A stretch of 64,000 nucleotides of DNA, taken from Anatilimnocola aggregata (lineage in GTDB: Bacteria; Planctomycetota; Planctomycetia; Pirellulales; Pirellulaceae). The notes under the pieces were generated by a model that was given only the letters and a program-made list of their open reading frames with translations, did no database searches and had not been told where the DNA came from. The position numbers and the translations under genes are program-made. Shown here in pieces: positions 18,741 to 28,100 of this stretch. Numbering within the stretch: position 1 is the stretch's first letter; every line of letters begins with the position of its first letter. The stretch lies in assembly GCF_007747655.1 (NCBI RefSeq), contig NZ_CP036274.1, positions 620,001-684,000 of the forward strand, given 5' to 3'.

Positions 18741-20234
18741 TTAACCCCACAACTCTCCCTGCAGATTTTGCAGGGGGAGCACGCGCACGGCGCCCGCATG
18801 CGGCAACGCATAGACGGCCGTTACCCCGAGTGAACTCAATTGCTGGAGCGCGCTCTCGCGCAACCACCAGGTTGCCGCGGGAACCATTTGTTTGGTCCCG
18901 TCGCGAGCAGGCAAGACCACGCAGGGGAGGCCCGAGACGTCGCTCGCGCCATCGACTTCGCGCAGCAATTGATCGACGCCCAAATAGGCTCCATTTCCCC
19001 AGAGCAATGTCTGCTGCGGGTCGCAACCGGCCAACTCTTCCAACTCCAACGATTCGACTTCGCTGGTCTTCTTGCCATACGGCTGTCGAAGCAAGAATCC
19101 CGGCCAGATCGCGGCGGCGCAGGTTGCTTCGGGCAATTGCTGCAGAGCGCTCCAGGCGCTTGCAGTCCCCTTTAGTTCAGCAGGGACAAATGGTTCGCTG
19201 GCCTCGTTGCATCCCACGGCAGCATCCGTCAGGCCCACTACCAGCCGCGCGCCGGCATCGGCGGCCAACTGACAGAGGCGCCCGAGCAGTTCGATATCTG
19301 CGCGCGTGGCGCTGAGTTGCAGATCGAGCACGATCAATTGCCAGCCTGTCTCGCCCGGCTTCAGTTTTGGCCGCGTGACGAGCAGTTCGTAGAGCGCCCC
19401 TTCAGTCAAATCATCCGGGGCCAGATCGGTCCGCAGCTCCTGCTCGTTGATATCGATGACCGCCAGTTTCACGGCGATGTCCGATTCAATTCGCCTCGTC
19501 AGCCAATCGACGGCTCGCCACCGCGCCTCCAATTGGCGAAAGGTCGGATGCTGCAACAGTTGACGCACTGCAAAGGACGTTGCCTGATCGGCCGCTTCGA
19601 GCCAGGCATCTTGCCGCGGATCGTCGGCAGGGACGATATAGTTGGCCATCAGCGCCTGCGCATAACGCTCGACCTCGCTCACCTTGCGCGGCTGGGCCTG
19701 AATATTCTCCTCGGTCGCCGCCAGCATCTGGTCGAGCAGGCTGGCGCTCGTTTCCTCGCCGGCAGTTTGTGGCGCACTCACCGCGACCGGCTTGGCAACG
19801 GGTTTTTCTTCCGCAGCAGTCGGCGGCTGCAACAGCCCGGTGGCTTCTGCGCGCGCGGCGTCGAAAGTATCTCGATTCGCCAACCGCTTGCGCAACTCCC
19901 GCAGGGCCTTGAAACCGCTCACACGCTGCAACAATGCATCGGGATGAAAATCGTCGAGCGAGCCAATCGCTACTGCGCCTGGCTTGCCATTCGGTTCGAC
20001 CGGCACCTGCTCGATTTGGACATTTAAGTGCTGCAGCACTTGCTCGAAATTGTCGCGATCGATGAGCAGCGGGCGATACGAGCCCAGGCTTCGCTTCGGC
20101 GCCGCAGGCCGGCTGCCCCGACCGCTAAAGTCGCCGAGCACGGCAATCTTCAGCGGCTGATCGGGCCGGGCTTCATCACCGTCTGCGGCTTCCATCCCCA
20201 GATTCACGCCACCGAATTGCCACGACTTGCTCAT
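18741..20234 (-). CDS. TssB-TssC fusion, contractile sheath-like protein
   Basis: A 497-residue protein joining two type VI secretion sheath subunits. Residues about 28-135 match TssB/VipA: PLKIAVLGDFSGR, LIDRDNFEQVL, GSLDDFHPDALL and FKALRELRKRL occur in the family order. After a Pro/Ala linker, residues about 165-497 match TssC/VipB: RQLEARWRAVDWLTRR, a central QLIVLDLQLSATRADIELL and a late LLWGNGAYLGVDQLL. The start codon overlaps a tiny upstream ORF by four bases and follows a GspE-type ATPase gene. No other T6SS genes (TssK, ClpV, Hcp, VgrG, baseplate) are in the window, so this is either an orphan or part of an unusual system. Confidence 0.85.
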   Translation of the reverse strand: MSKSWQFGGVNLGMEAADGDEARPDQPLKIAVLGDFSGRGSRPAAPKRSLGSYRPLLIDRDNFEQVLQHLNVQIEQVPVEPNGKPGAVAIGSLDDFHPDALLQRVSGFKALRELRKRLANRDTFDAARAEATGLLQPPTAAEEKPVAKPVAVSAPQTAGEETSASLLDQMLAATEENIQAQPRKVSEVERYAQALMANYIVPADDPRQDAWLEAADQATSFAVRQLLQHPTFRQLEARWRAVDWLTRRIESDIAVKLAVIDINEQELRTDLAPDDLTEGALYELLVTRPKLKPGETGWQLIVLDLQLSATRADIELLGRLCQLAADAGARLVVGLTDAAVGCNEASEPFVPAELKGTASAWSALQQLPEATCAAAIWPGFLLRQPYGKKTSEVESLELEELAGCDPQQTLLWGNGAYLGVDQLLREVDGASDVSGLPCVVLPARDGTKQMVPAATWWLRESALQQLSSLGVTAVYALPHAGAVRVLPLQNLQGELWG

Positions 20235-20359
20235 GCGGTTGCTCCCGCTGCCGAAGATTGCTGCTGACGATCAATCATTGCTTGAATGATAGCCAATGAT
20301 GCAGCGAGCAACATGCCCGCCAGCCAGGCTGCTGTCGAGATGCCGCCGGCTTTGCGCAC
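20231..20359 (-). CDS. Possible 42-residue single-pass membrane peptide
   Basis: Between the ATPase stop and the sheath-like gene lies an in-frame GTG-to-TGA ORF of 42 codons. Its TGA overlaps the ATG of the next gene as ATGA, a sign of translational coupling. The translation is one hydrophobic helix, ISTAAWLAGMLLAASLAII, followed by a short polar tail. An internal ATG would shorten it to 27 residues. There is no clear ribosome binding site, so it might only be a read-through remnant, but the length and hydrophobicity fit a genuine small membrane protein. Confidence 0.35.
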   Translation of the reverse strand: MRKAGGISTAAWLAGMLLAASLAIIQAMIDRQQQSSAAGATA

Positions 20360-20365
20360 GGGAGG

Positions 20366-21625
20366 CTAAAATTCCAGCCCGAGATACTCGGCAGGCAGTT
20401 CTTGCAGCACTTCCTCGGTCGAGGTGATGCCTTGGGCAACTTTTAGCATCGCTCCCCGGCGGAACTCGATCATTCCACTGGCGATGGCCGCTCGTTGAAT
20501 ATCGTCGGCTCCCGAGCCATCGAGAATCATGCGACGCAACTGCCGATTCATCGTCATGATCTCAAAAACACCCACCCGGCCACGATAACCTTGTTGCCCG
20601 CACTCTTCGCAGCCGCGGGGCCCGTAGATATAGCTGCCTTGACCGGCCTGCAAAAACGAGGCAATTTCAGCGAACGTCTCCGGCGAATCGCTGACGTCGT
20701 AGGCGGTGCGGCACGTCAGGCACAGGGTCCGCAGCAAGCGCTGCGCGACGACACCCAACAAGGAACTGGAAAGAAAGAATGGGTTTGCCCCGAGCGCGAG
20801 CATGCTTTGCACCGCACCCGCGGCAACCGGAGCATGCAACGTGGCTAATACCAGGTGGCCACTGTTGGCCGCGCGCACGGCAGTGTGGGCAGTCTCTTCG
20901 TCGCGAACTTCGCCGATCATGATGACGTCGGGCGCTTGTCGCAGAATGTTGCGCAGCAGTTCCGGAAAGTCGACACCCAGCTTCGGATTCGCCTGCGATT
21001 GGCGAATGCCGGAAATCGCATACTCGACGGGGTCTTCGAGCGTATTGATCTTGCGACTGCCATTATCCAAGTGCTGAATGCAAGCATAGAGCGTGGTAGT
21101 TTTGCCAGTGCCCGTTGGACCTGTCACCAGGATCAAGCCGGAGGGACTTGTCAGCAGCGAGCTAAGTTTGGCGAATTCACCATCACTGAGCCCCAGGTTG
21201 TCCAGGGTCTTCAAGCCAACTTTGCGATCGAGCAGCCGGGCAGTCAAGTCTTCCCCAAACAGCGTAGGAATGATGTTGATCCGCAAGTCGATGCGCCCTT
21301 CATCCCGCTCGATGATCCAGCGTCCTTCCAGCGGTCGGCGTCGCTCGGCGATATCAATGCCGGCCTCGGCCTTGATGTAGTTGATGAGGAAGCGACCTTG
21401 TTCTTTCGAAACCACAGCCACCGGCTCCAGCTGCCCATGCAGGCGGACGGCGACGGTCAACGATCCTTCTTCAGTCAGCAAGAATAGATCGCTGGCATGA
21501 GTATCGGCCGCCAGATCGATGATTCGCTGCACTGCCTGTTGAGGGTTGCACTCGCCAAGTTTTAAATCTGGCAGGCGTCGCTCGCGAAAGGTGATGGATT
21601 GACTGTCTGCAGTGAGTTGGTTCAT
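20366..21625 (-). CDS. GspE/PilB-type secretion ATPase
   Basis: A 419-residue type II secretion/type IV pilus ATPase. Walker A is GPTGTGKTTTL, the Asp box is INTLEDPVEYAI, Walker B is APDVIMIGEVRDEETA, and the His box is SGHLVLATLHA. A C-x-x-C ... C-x-x-C zinc site is visible (CLTCRT and CEECGQQGY). The N-terminal GspE domain is short and the protein is smaller than canonical PilB, closer to short GspE variants. ATG at 21625 overlaps the upstream STAS gene by four bases. It should drive assembly of a pilus or pseudopilus, perhaps with the GspF-like protein encoded at 23.9-25.1 kb. Confidence 0.94.
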   Translation of the reverse strand: MNQLTADSQSITFRERRLPDLKLGECNPQQAVQRIIDLAADTHASDLFLLTEEGSLTVAVRLHGQLEPVAVVSKEQGRFLINYIKAEAGIDIAERRRPLEGRWIIERDEGRIDLRINIIPTLFGEDLTARLLDRKVGLKTLDNLGLSDGEFAKLSSLLTSPSGLILVTGPTGTGKTTTLYACIQHLDNGSRKINTLEDPVEYAISGIRQSQANPKLGVDFPELLRNILRQAPDVIMIGEVRDEETAHTAVRAANSGHLVLATLHAPVAAGAVQSMLALGANPFFLSSSLLGVVAQRLLRTLCLTCRTAYDVSDSPETFAEIASFLQAGQGSYIYGPRGCEECGQQGYRGRVGVFEIMTMNRQLRRMILDGSGADDIQRAAIASGMIEFRRGAMLKVAQGITSTEEVLQELPAEYLGLEF

Positions 21626-21978
21626 GGCGCGACTCCTCGCACGACCTCTTCGGCATCGCGCCGCGTACCCGCCAGGTGCAGGAGCTTCTCCATCTTGAGC
21701 AACTTCAACGTATTGGCGACTGCTGGCGAGATGGAATGCACGATGAGCTTGCCACCCCGTTCGCGAAACCGTTTGTGCATCAAAATTAACCAGCCGACGC
21801 CACTCGAATCGAGAAAGGGGGTTCGGCTCAGATCCAGCAGAACCTGCCGTTGATACGCCTCGGCACCCAACAAATCGCTGAGCAGGTCTCCCACTGGAGA
21901 AAGCTGGCGTTGAGTCAGATCCCCCTCGATGCGTAAGTGCGCGAGGTGGCCATTGTCTTCGGCAACAAGCAGCTGCAT
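21622..21978 (-). CDS. STAS-domain protein (anti-sigma factor antagonist-like)
   Basis: A 118-residue single STAS domain. The core QVLLDLSRTPFLDSSGVGWL contains the DSSG loop whose serine is the phosphorylation site in SpoIIAA-type antagonists. The rest fits the domain, with HKRFRERGGKLIVHSISPAV after it and a C-terminal helix. It is the first gene of an operon with a GspE ATPase, a tiny membrane ORF and a TssB-TssC-like protein, linked by ATGA overlaps. I infer a switch controlled by a kinase/phosphatase pair located elsewhere. Confidence 0.9.
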   Translation of the reverse strand: MQLLVAEDNGHLAHLRIEGDLTQRQLSPVGDLLSDLLGAEAYQRQVLLDLSRTPFLDSSGVGWLILMHKRFRERGGKLIVHSISPAVANTLKLLKMEKLLHLAGTRRDAEEVVRGVAP

Positions 21979-22229
21979 GTAACATCCGATTCTAGAGGGA
22001 GGCTCTTACCGACTGATGCCAACTTCGCTATTTGGCGGCTCAATCTAGACCGCTACGATGAAGGGATGTTGAAGATTTCACGCAGGACGTGAATATGCCG
22101 AGAGCCCCGGCTAGCAGTGGGAATGGGCGCGCCCACTTCCCCGCCGGATAGATAGATCGAATAATGAACCGTTCAGGATTCGTAGAGGCCAAGTGCAAGG
22201 GCAATCCGGAAGCTCGCCCAGTGAATAGC

Positions 22230-23309
22230 ATGCAGAAATTTCGCCAAATCCTGGGAACGGCTTTCATCTTTCTGACAGTCGGCCTGATGTCTGTCGCCTG
22301 CGGACAGGCCCCTTCAGAGTCTCCCACACTGCCGTTCGCCGTTCCCACCTTCACGCCGCCGAATCTCCCCTCGATTACTCTGGGGGGAGAGCAGTTCTGG
22401 AGTGACGAAGTCGTGCGCCACGGCTGGCGGGTGCAAATCAACGCACTGACGGGGCATCATCGGCTGCTCGATCAAAAAGAAGTGCGTCGCGCGTGGGGTG
22501 ACCATGCTACGTGCGTGGCCGCCTTAAACGAAACGGCCCTGCGCGAAGCGTGGCCACCGCCGAAGAAGAAGGCGGTCATCACGATGCACGGACTGATTCG
22601 CAGTCGCGACACAATGGAAGGGATCGGTGCCTACCTGGCCAAGGAAGGTGATTACGAGTGGGTGAACATCGGCTATGCGAGCACGCGCCGCACCGTCGAC
22701 CAGCATGCCGAGTCGCTGGCAAAGATTATTGCCGGGCTCGATGGTGTCGAAGAAATCAACTTCGTCTGCCACAGCTTAGGGAATATCGTCGTGCGGCGTT
22801 ATCTGGGCGAAGCTTCTGCTGCTGAACCAAAGTGGAAGCCCGACCCGCGCATTAAGCGTCTCGTCATGCTCGGCCCGCCCAACAACGGAGCCGAACTGGC
22901 CAAGCGCTTCAAAGGGAACAAACTGGTCGCCATGGTCCTTGGCTCTAGTGGCAAACTGCTGGCGGGAGAATGGGATGTTGTTTCGACCAGGCTGGCAGTT
23001 CCCAAATGCGAGTTCGGCATCATTGCTGGTGGCAACGGTACCGACGCCGGCGCTCATGGATTGATCGCGGGAGATGACGACGCTGTCGTTGCCGTAGCCG
23101 AGACCCGCCTGCCCGGGGCCTGCGATTTTCGCGTCGTTAACTTGCTTCACGGCCAGTTGATGAACGATCCGCAAGTTCGCAACTATACGCTGAACTTCTT
23201 GCAGAAGGGCTGCTTCGAGGCACCTGAACTGCGTCAGCCCATTACGGTTCCCGACATGCCTAAGACGAGGCCGGAACAAGGTACTCCGCAGTTCCGGCAA
23301 ATGCCCTAG
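22230..23309 (+). CDS. Secreted alpha/beta hydrolase (lipase-like)
   Basis: About 359 residues with an N-terminal hydrophobic signal, MQKFRQILGTAFIFLTVGLM, followed by an AC region. The hydrolase core has VITMHGLIRSR near the oxyanion hole, the nucleophile elbow NFVCHSLGNIVVRR with Ser in a CHSLG variant of GxSxG, LVMLGPPNNGAELA, an acidic stretch GDDDAVV and a late His in NLLHGQLMND. The pattern resembles PGAP1-like lipases. I chose this ATG because it starts the signal peptide; one 66 bp upstream has no site. A REP-like hairpin lies inside the coding sequence at 22364-22390, in the linker after the signal. The substrate is unknown. Confidence 0.82.
   Translation: MQKFRQILGTAFIFLTVGLMSVACGQAPSESPTLPFAVPTFTPPNLPSITLGGEQFWSDEVVRHGWRVQINALTGHHRLLDQKEVRRAWGDHATCVAALNETALREAWPPPKKKAVITMHGLIRSRDTMEGIGAYLAKEGDYEWVNIGYASTRRTVDQHAESLAKIIAGLDGVEEINFVCHSLGNIVVRRYLGEASAAEPKWKPDPRIKRLVMLGPPNNGAELAKRFKGNKLVAMVLGSSGKLLAGEWDVVSTRLAVPKCEFGIIAGGNGTDAGAHGLIAGDDDAVVAVAETRLPGACDFRVVNLLHGQLMNDPQVRNYTLNFLQKGCFEAPELRQPITVPDMPKTRPEQGTPQFRQMP
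22364..22390. repeat. REP-like hairpin inside a coding sequence
   Basis: TCTCCCC at 22364-22370 pairs with GGGGAGA at 22384-22390 around TCGATTACTCTGG. The loop and stem resemble the hairpin at 2970-2997 (CTCTCCC, ACTCTGG, GGAGAG). It stays in frame, so it encodes a short linker rather than disrupting the lipase-like protein. Confidence 0.4.
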
Positions 23310-23372
23310 TGCTCCTCGCGACTCAGGTCGAACTTCGCAACATTTGAGATCAGTGACGTGCTGATTGCGAAG

Positions 23373-23816
23373 CTAATCGAATGAATAGCCCGCGAAACAA
23401 ATCTCATCTGGCTCGCCATTGCGGTAAAGAATGATATAGACACCCAGGCCTCGATCGACGTCTTCAAGAAAACTCATTTCGTTTTCGACCATTGCTCTGG
23501 TTGGTTGAGCGGTTCCATAAAGCTCTTCGAGATGCTCGCCTGGCAGTGGAGAAACCGCACAAAACTCGGGCTCTTCAGCGACGTGATCCATGTCGAGAAT
23601 CGAGCGAGTGCCATCTTCGGCTGCGTCCTCGCGCGCAGCGTCGATTGAATCGTGACCTGCACCCGGCGCGGGCGAATTTGCAGTCACCGGGTAATCGGGA
23701 AATAGAATCACGGGATTATATCGGCCAGCCAGGAACTCGCGCTGTCGAAGCGTTTGCAGTGCTTCGTCAATATCTGGGTTGTATTTTTCGAAATACCAGT
23801 AGGGCGAACTTCCCAT
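23373..23816 (-). CDS. Unrecognised cytosolic protein with PYWYF-type N-terminus
   Basis: A 147-residue acidic protein beginning MGSSPYWYFEKYNPDIDEAL and continuing with LRQREFLAGRYNPV. This N-terminal pattern is reminiscent of a group of hypothetical proteins I associate with planctomycetes and myxobacteria; no function is known to me. The C-terminal half ends in a beta hairpin, GVYIILYRNGEPDEICF. There is no signal peptide. It stands alone between a lipase-like gene and a GspF-like gene and could be an accessory or immunity-type protein, which is guesswork. Confidence 0.6.
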   Translation of the reverse strand: MGSSPYWYFEKYNPDIDEALQTLRQREFLAGRYNPVILFPDYPVTANSPAPGAGHDSIDAAREDAAEDGTRSILDMDHVAEEPEFCAVSPLPGEHLEELYGTAQPTRAMVENEMSFLEDVDRGLGVYIILYRNGEPDEICFAGYSFD

Positions 23817-23923
23817 GCGACCGGCTCTCTAAATAGCAGTTTGTGTAACGACTCTATTCGAGCACGAGTATGCGATATTGATTTGGAGTTCTCAATAGTC
23901 GCTGCAGCATTTATTAGTTGATG

Positions 23924-25084
23924 TTAGATCGGCTCGTTAATCACCGAATACAACTGGCCAATATAAAACATGGCCATGCGTGCAATGGCGAGTACTATCA
24001 CCAGCGTGACGACGAGAAACGTGACCGCCGTCGCAGCCATCGTCAGCATTCGCATCGCTCCTTGTGCCTTCTCTTCGTATTGCTTCGTCAGTCGCAGAAG
24101 CGATTCGTTGGTGGTGCCGGCGATCTCGGCCGTTTCGAGCGCGAAGAGAAAGTCGTCGGGAAAGGCCTTGGTTTGCGCGAAGGCTTCATGAAACGTCTGG
24201 CCTCGGCCAATGGCTGCCGTCACTGCCGCGGAATGTTGCTCGTAGTGCTTGTTTTGCGTCGCTGCGATGGCCAGTTCCACCACGCGTCGCGCGTCCATGC
24301 CACTTTCGAGGCCGAGCGCAAACGACCAGGTGAGCCGGGCGAGCGCGAACGCTTCCAAACAGTTGCCAATGATGGGCAGTCGCATCGCCATCTGAATCGG
24401 TGCGGGACCGAACCAGCCTCGTAGCAAGCCGTTGATCGCCAGCACGATGCCGGCGATGACGGTGGCCACGGAAGCAATGAAGATTAAAGCGCCAGATGCG
24501 CCGGAAAGACCCAGCCCGAGGATATCGAGCTTCACGCCATCGACGAGTGTGTTGACGAAGCCGTTGATCCAGATGACCAGCGCAATGACGAACGTCGCGC
24601 CGAACAACTGAATCATCGGCCACGCGATGCCGAAGTAAAACATGCGGCGCATGGCCGCCTGCTGCTCGTAGTAATGAGCCAGTTTAAGGAGGACTTCGTC
24701 GAGTTGGCCGGTTTTCTCGCCAATTTCGACCATCTGGCAAGTGAGGGGCGGGATATAACCGTGGCATCCGCGCATGGCATCGGCGACGGTATCGCCGGCC
24801 GAAACGCGGCGAAAGATCTGCTCCATGTGACGGCGATGCGATTCTTTGCCGCGCGACGCCTCCGATTGCCAGATGCGGCGAATATCGACACCCGCTTTGA
24901 TCGAAGTGCCGACACGCTGGCAAAGGCCAATCAATTCGCCCGCGGAGATCGTCCACGTCAGTCCAGTTTTGCCCGGCTCAATCTGGGGCGCGCGTTCGCT
25001 GCCGCGAGCAACGCGGCCCTCACGATCGACGGCACTGGCGGCGTCAGTGGGGACAATCGGTCGTGCTTGCTCATAAGAAGTCAT
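23924..25084 (-). CDS. GspF/PilC-type inner membrane platform protein
   Basis: A 386-residue type II secretion/type IV pilus platform protein with two GspF domains. The first has LCQRVGTSIKAGVDIRRIW and later CQMVEIGEKTGQLDEVLLKL; the second repeats the pattern with SFALGLESGMDARRVVELAI and FALETAEIAGTTNESLLRL. Three hydrophobic helices at about 165-190, 205-230 and near the C-terminus complete the usual topology. I start it at the second ATG (25084). It probably partners with the GspE-like ATPase encoded about 2.3 kb away on the same strand, the intervening gene being unrelated and opposite. Confidence 0.92.
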   Translation of the reverse strand: MTSYEQARPIVPTDAASAVDREGRVARGSERAPQIEPGKTGLTWTISAGELIGLCQRVGTSIKAGVDIRRIWQSEASRGKESHRRHMEQIFRRVSAGDTVADAMRGCHGYIPPLTCQMVEIGEKTGQLDEVLLKLAHYYEQQAAMRRMFYFGIAWPMIQLFGATFVIALVIWINGFVNTLVDGVKLDILGLGLSGASGALIFIASVATVIAGIVLAINGLLRGWFGPAPIQMAMRLPIIGNCLEAFALARLTWSFALGLESGMDARRVVELAIAATQNKHYEQHSAAVTAAIGRGQTFHEAFAQTKAFPDDFLFALETAEIAGTTNESLLRLTKQYEEKAQGAMRMLTMAATAVTFLVVTLVIVLAIARMAMFYIGQLYSVINEPI

Positions 25085-25155
25085 CGCACACCCCAAGCTT
25101 TTAGTGGCCAAGTTTCCTACCCTAGCCCCCAGTTCCTAGTTCCCAGACCCGTCGC

Positions 25156-28100
25156 CTACTTCCCTCCCACCAATTGTACCTTGGCAGCCGAGTCAGCTGC
25201 GTCGATCACTTGCAACTTGAGCGAACTTGTCTGCACGTTGCGATCGACAGCCAGCGTGACGTTGTGTATGCCGGTGACCAAATTCACCGTCAACTGCTTG
25301 TCCTTCAGCGCTTGCGGCTTGCCATCGATCCACAATTGCACACCTGCGACTTCGTCGAGGGCGAGTGCGACTTTGCCCGGCGTGCTCACATCGAGTTGTG
25401 CCCGCAGGAATGTGGTGGGGGGCAACTGCTTGTGAGGCTTGAAGGTCGGCAGACCTTCCAGCGGCAATTCGCCGGCCACGCGGCTGTAAGCACTGTTCCA
25501 GGTGAAGGCTTCGTCGTCGGTTGCGGCTGCATCGAAACTGGTGCGATTCAGCTTGGTGTTCGCAGCTGGGGAATGTTGCAGTACTTGCCAGCGCCGAACG
25601 GGCCGCGTCTGACCGACTGTATACTTGCCACCGACTTTGCCCAGCTCGCTCAAAAACCGCAGCAGATCGGCCAGTTCCGTTTTGGTGAGCGTGTCGACGG
25701 CACCGTCGGGCATTAGCGAACGGCTGTCCTTGATGCCTTCGATATCGCTCTTGGCCAGCGTAACGAGCTTGTCTTCGGCGGTCCGCAAGATCAACTGATC
25801 TTTCGAGTCGCGCACAATCAGCCCGGTATAAACTTGTCCGCTCGCTTCGAGCACCAGTTTGGCGTGATAGCCTTCTTTCACTTTGCTTGCGGGAGTGATG
25901 AGGGACTCGAGCAGATAATCGGGCTGCGCACTCGCACCGATGCTGACCAGATCGGGACCGACCACTCCACCCGCGCCGCCGATGGCGTGACATTTGAGGC
26001 ACGCCAGTTGAGTGGAGCGATAGATGGCTTCTCCTTTTTCTGGGTTACCCTGGTCGCGGGCCAGCGAAACGATTTCGTTGATGAATTCGGGGGACAACTT
26101 CCAGCCCGCGACATCCAAGCCCCCCGCCTTCTGCGCGCTGGCGATGAGTTCTTCGGAAGGCTGCGGAGCGCTGCGGGCCGCGCGAATCACCAGCTTCGCC
26201 ACGTCGGCCGATAAGTTTTGATTGGCTAGCGCGCTGGTCAAGGCAGCGGCACCACCCTTTCGAGCCAGCAGGGGTTGAATCACGGCGGCGGGGTCTACGC
26301 CATCTGCCCCTTCGTTCAGCAGTAGCACCGTGCCAAACGCGGTTGCCTGCAAGTCGGCCGAGGCCAGGGCTGCAAGCGCATGCTGACGATCGACGATCGG
26401 ACGACCTTTGCTCGCCAGCGCAGCCAACTTCAACTGATTTTCTGCTCCCCCCGCTAGACCCAGCGCTTCGATGGCAGCCTGTCGCACGCTGGCGGGCTGA
26501 TCCTCGCTCATTGCCAGCACTGCCACTGCGTCATTGGCCCCCGGTAACTTCCACTGTCCGGCCGCCAGCGCCGCCGCGGCGCGGAGGCGGGAGTCGCTGG
26601 CATCGAACAACTTCGTCAAGCGAGTTAGATCGCTGCTGGGTTGCACTTTGCGCAGGCGGCTCGTCTCGCGAAGGGCATCGAGCAGTGCTGCCCGCTTCGC
26701 GACATGCAGGCTAGTGTCGTTCCCCACGACCATTTCGAACACCGCGCCCAGTTCTTTCGGCCCGCCCAAGCTGGCCACAATAGCGAGTACACCTTCGACG
26801 CGTTCCGCGGGAATCTTGTCTTGCTGAATGAGCTTCAATAGCGGAGCCACCACCTCGGGCGAGTCGACCGCCTTGAGTGCGAAGGTAAGTTGATTCACAT
26901 CGCTGACGTTGAACTTTCCTTCGTGCAACGCGGGGAGCCAACTGGCGCTCAGATCGCGCATGGTCGTCCACAGGGCGAAGTCGAGAAAACGATCCATGGG
27001 ACGATTCAGCACGACGAGCGCGGCTTCGGCTGCCCGCGGATTGTCGATTTCCGCGAGGGCGCGGACCGCTTCCAGTCGCACGCGGGGATGCTCGTGATCA
27101 GCAGCTGCCGCTGCGAACTCCAGAAAATCTGCGGCGGGAATTTTCTTTCGCCAATGAACTGCCGTGCGAACGGCGGCCGCGCGAACGCGATGGTCTTCGG
27201 ATCGCGTCAATTCACCGAGCACAAATGGCCTCGGTTGATCGAGCGCTTCGTAGACCCAGAGCGCTTCGAGCTTTTGTTGATCACGGTTCGTGGCCGTGGC
27301 TGGAATGGCCGCGACCCAGGCATCGACAGCCGCGGGAACCGTCGATTGCTTCAGGTCACTCCAATGCCGATTCTTCAGGATCGTTTTCGCGTGCTGCCGG
27401 ACCCATTCTTCGGGCTGTTTTAAAAGATCGAGAAGCTTTTCAGTCGAAGTATCCGCAGCAATTTCGGTTCGTAGCAACGGCCGCCCCTTCGCCGTCACGC
27501 GCCAGATGCGGCCGTGGGTGTGATCGCGGCGCTCATCGCGAAAATCGACTTCGCCGTGCTGAATGATCGGGTTGTACCAGTCGGCAATGTAGATCGCGCC
27601 ATCAGGGCCCATCTTCACATCGATGGGACGAAACGCCACGTGGGGCGTCTTGATCAGTTCGGTTTCCTGCTTCGACGCATACCCGCTGCCATCTTCGGTC
27701 ACCGTGAAGCGGCAAACGCGATGCGCGCGAAAGTCGTTCGTTATCATCGAGCCGTCCCATTCGGGAGGCAGATGCCGGCCGCCGATAATCTCCAGCCCGC
27801 AATGCTTGGGGCTGCCGGGGTTCAGTCCGGTCATCAGCCGCTTCGCACCCGGGGCGGAAACAAACACCGAACCGGGGAAGACGTAGTTAATCCCTTCGCC
27901 ATACGCACCGTCGGTGGCGAATGACTGGCCCCAGCGATCGATGTGATGACCCCACGTATTCACAAAGCCATAGGCGAGCACTTCCAGCTCGAGCGTTTCC
28001 GGCCGAAAGCGCCAGATGCCGCCGCCGTTCAAACGCTTCACGCCATACGGCGTTTCGATGTGCGAGTGAATGTAGATCGACTGATTCATGTAGAGACAAC

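Noticed and set aside
19317-20267. Plus-strand frames opposite the TssB-TssC-like gene
   Set aside because: The minus-strand reading has two recognisable domains in order; the plus-strand frames have none.
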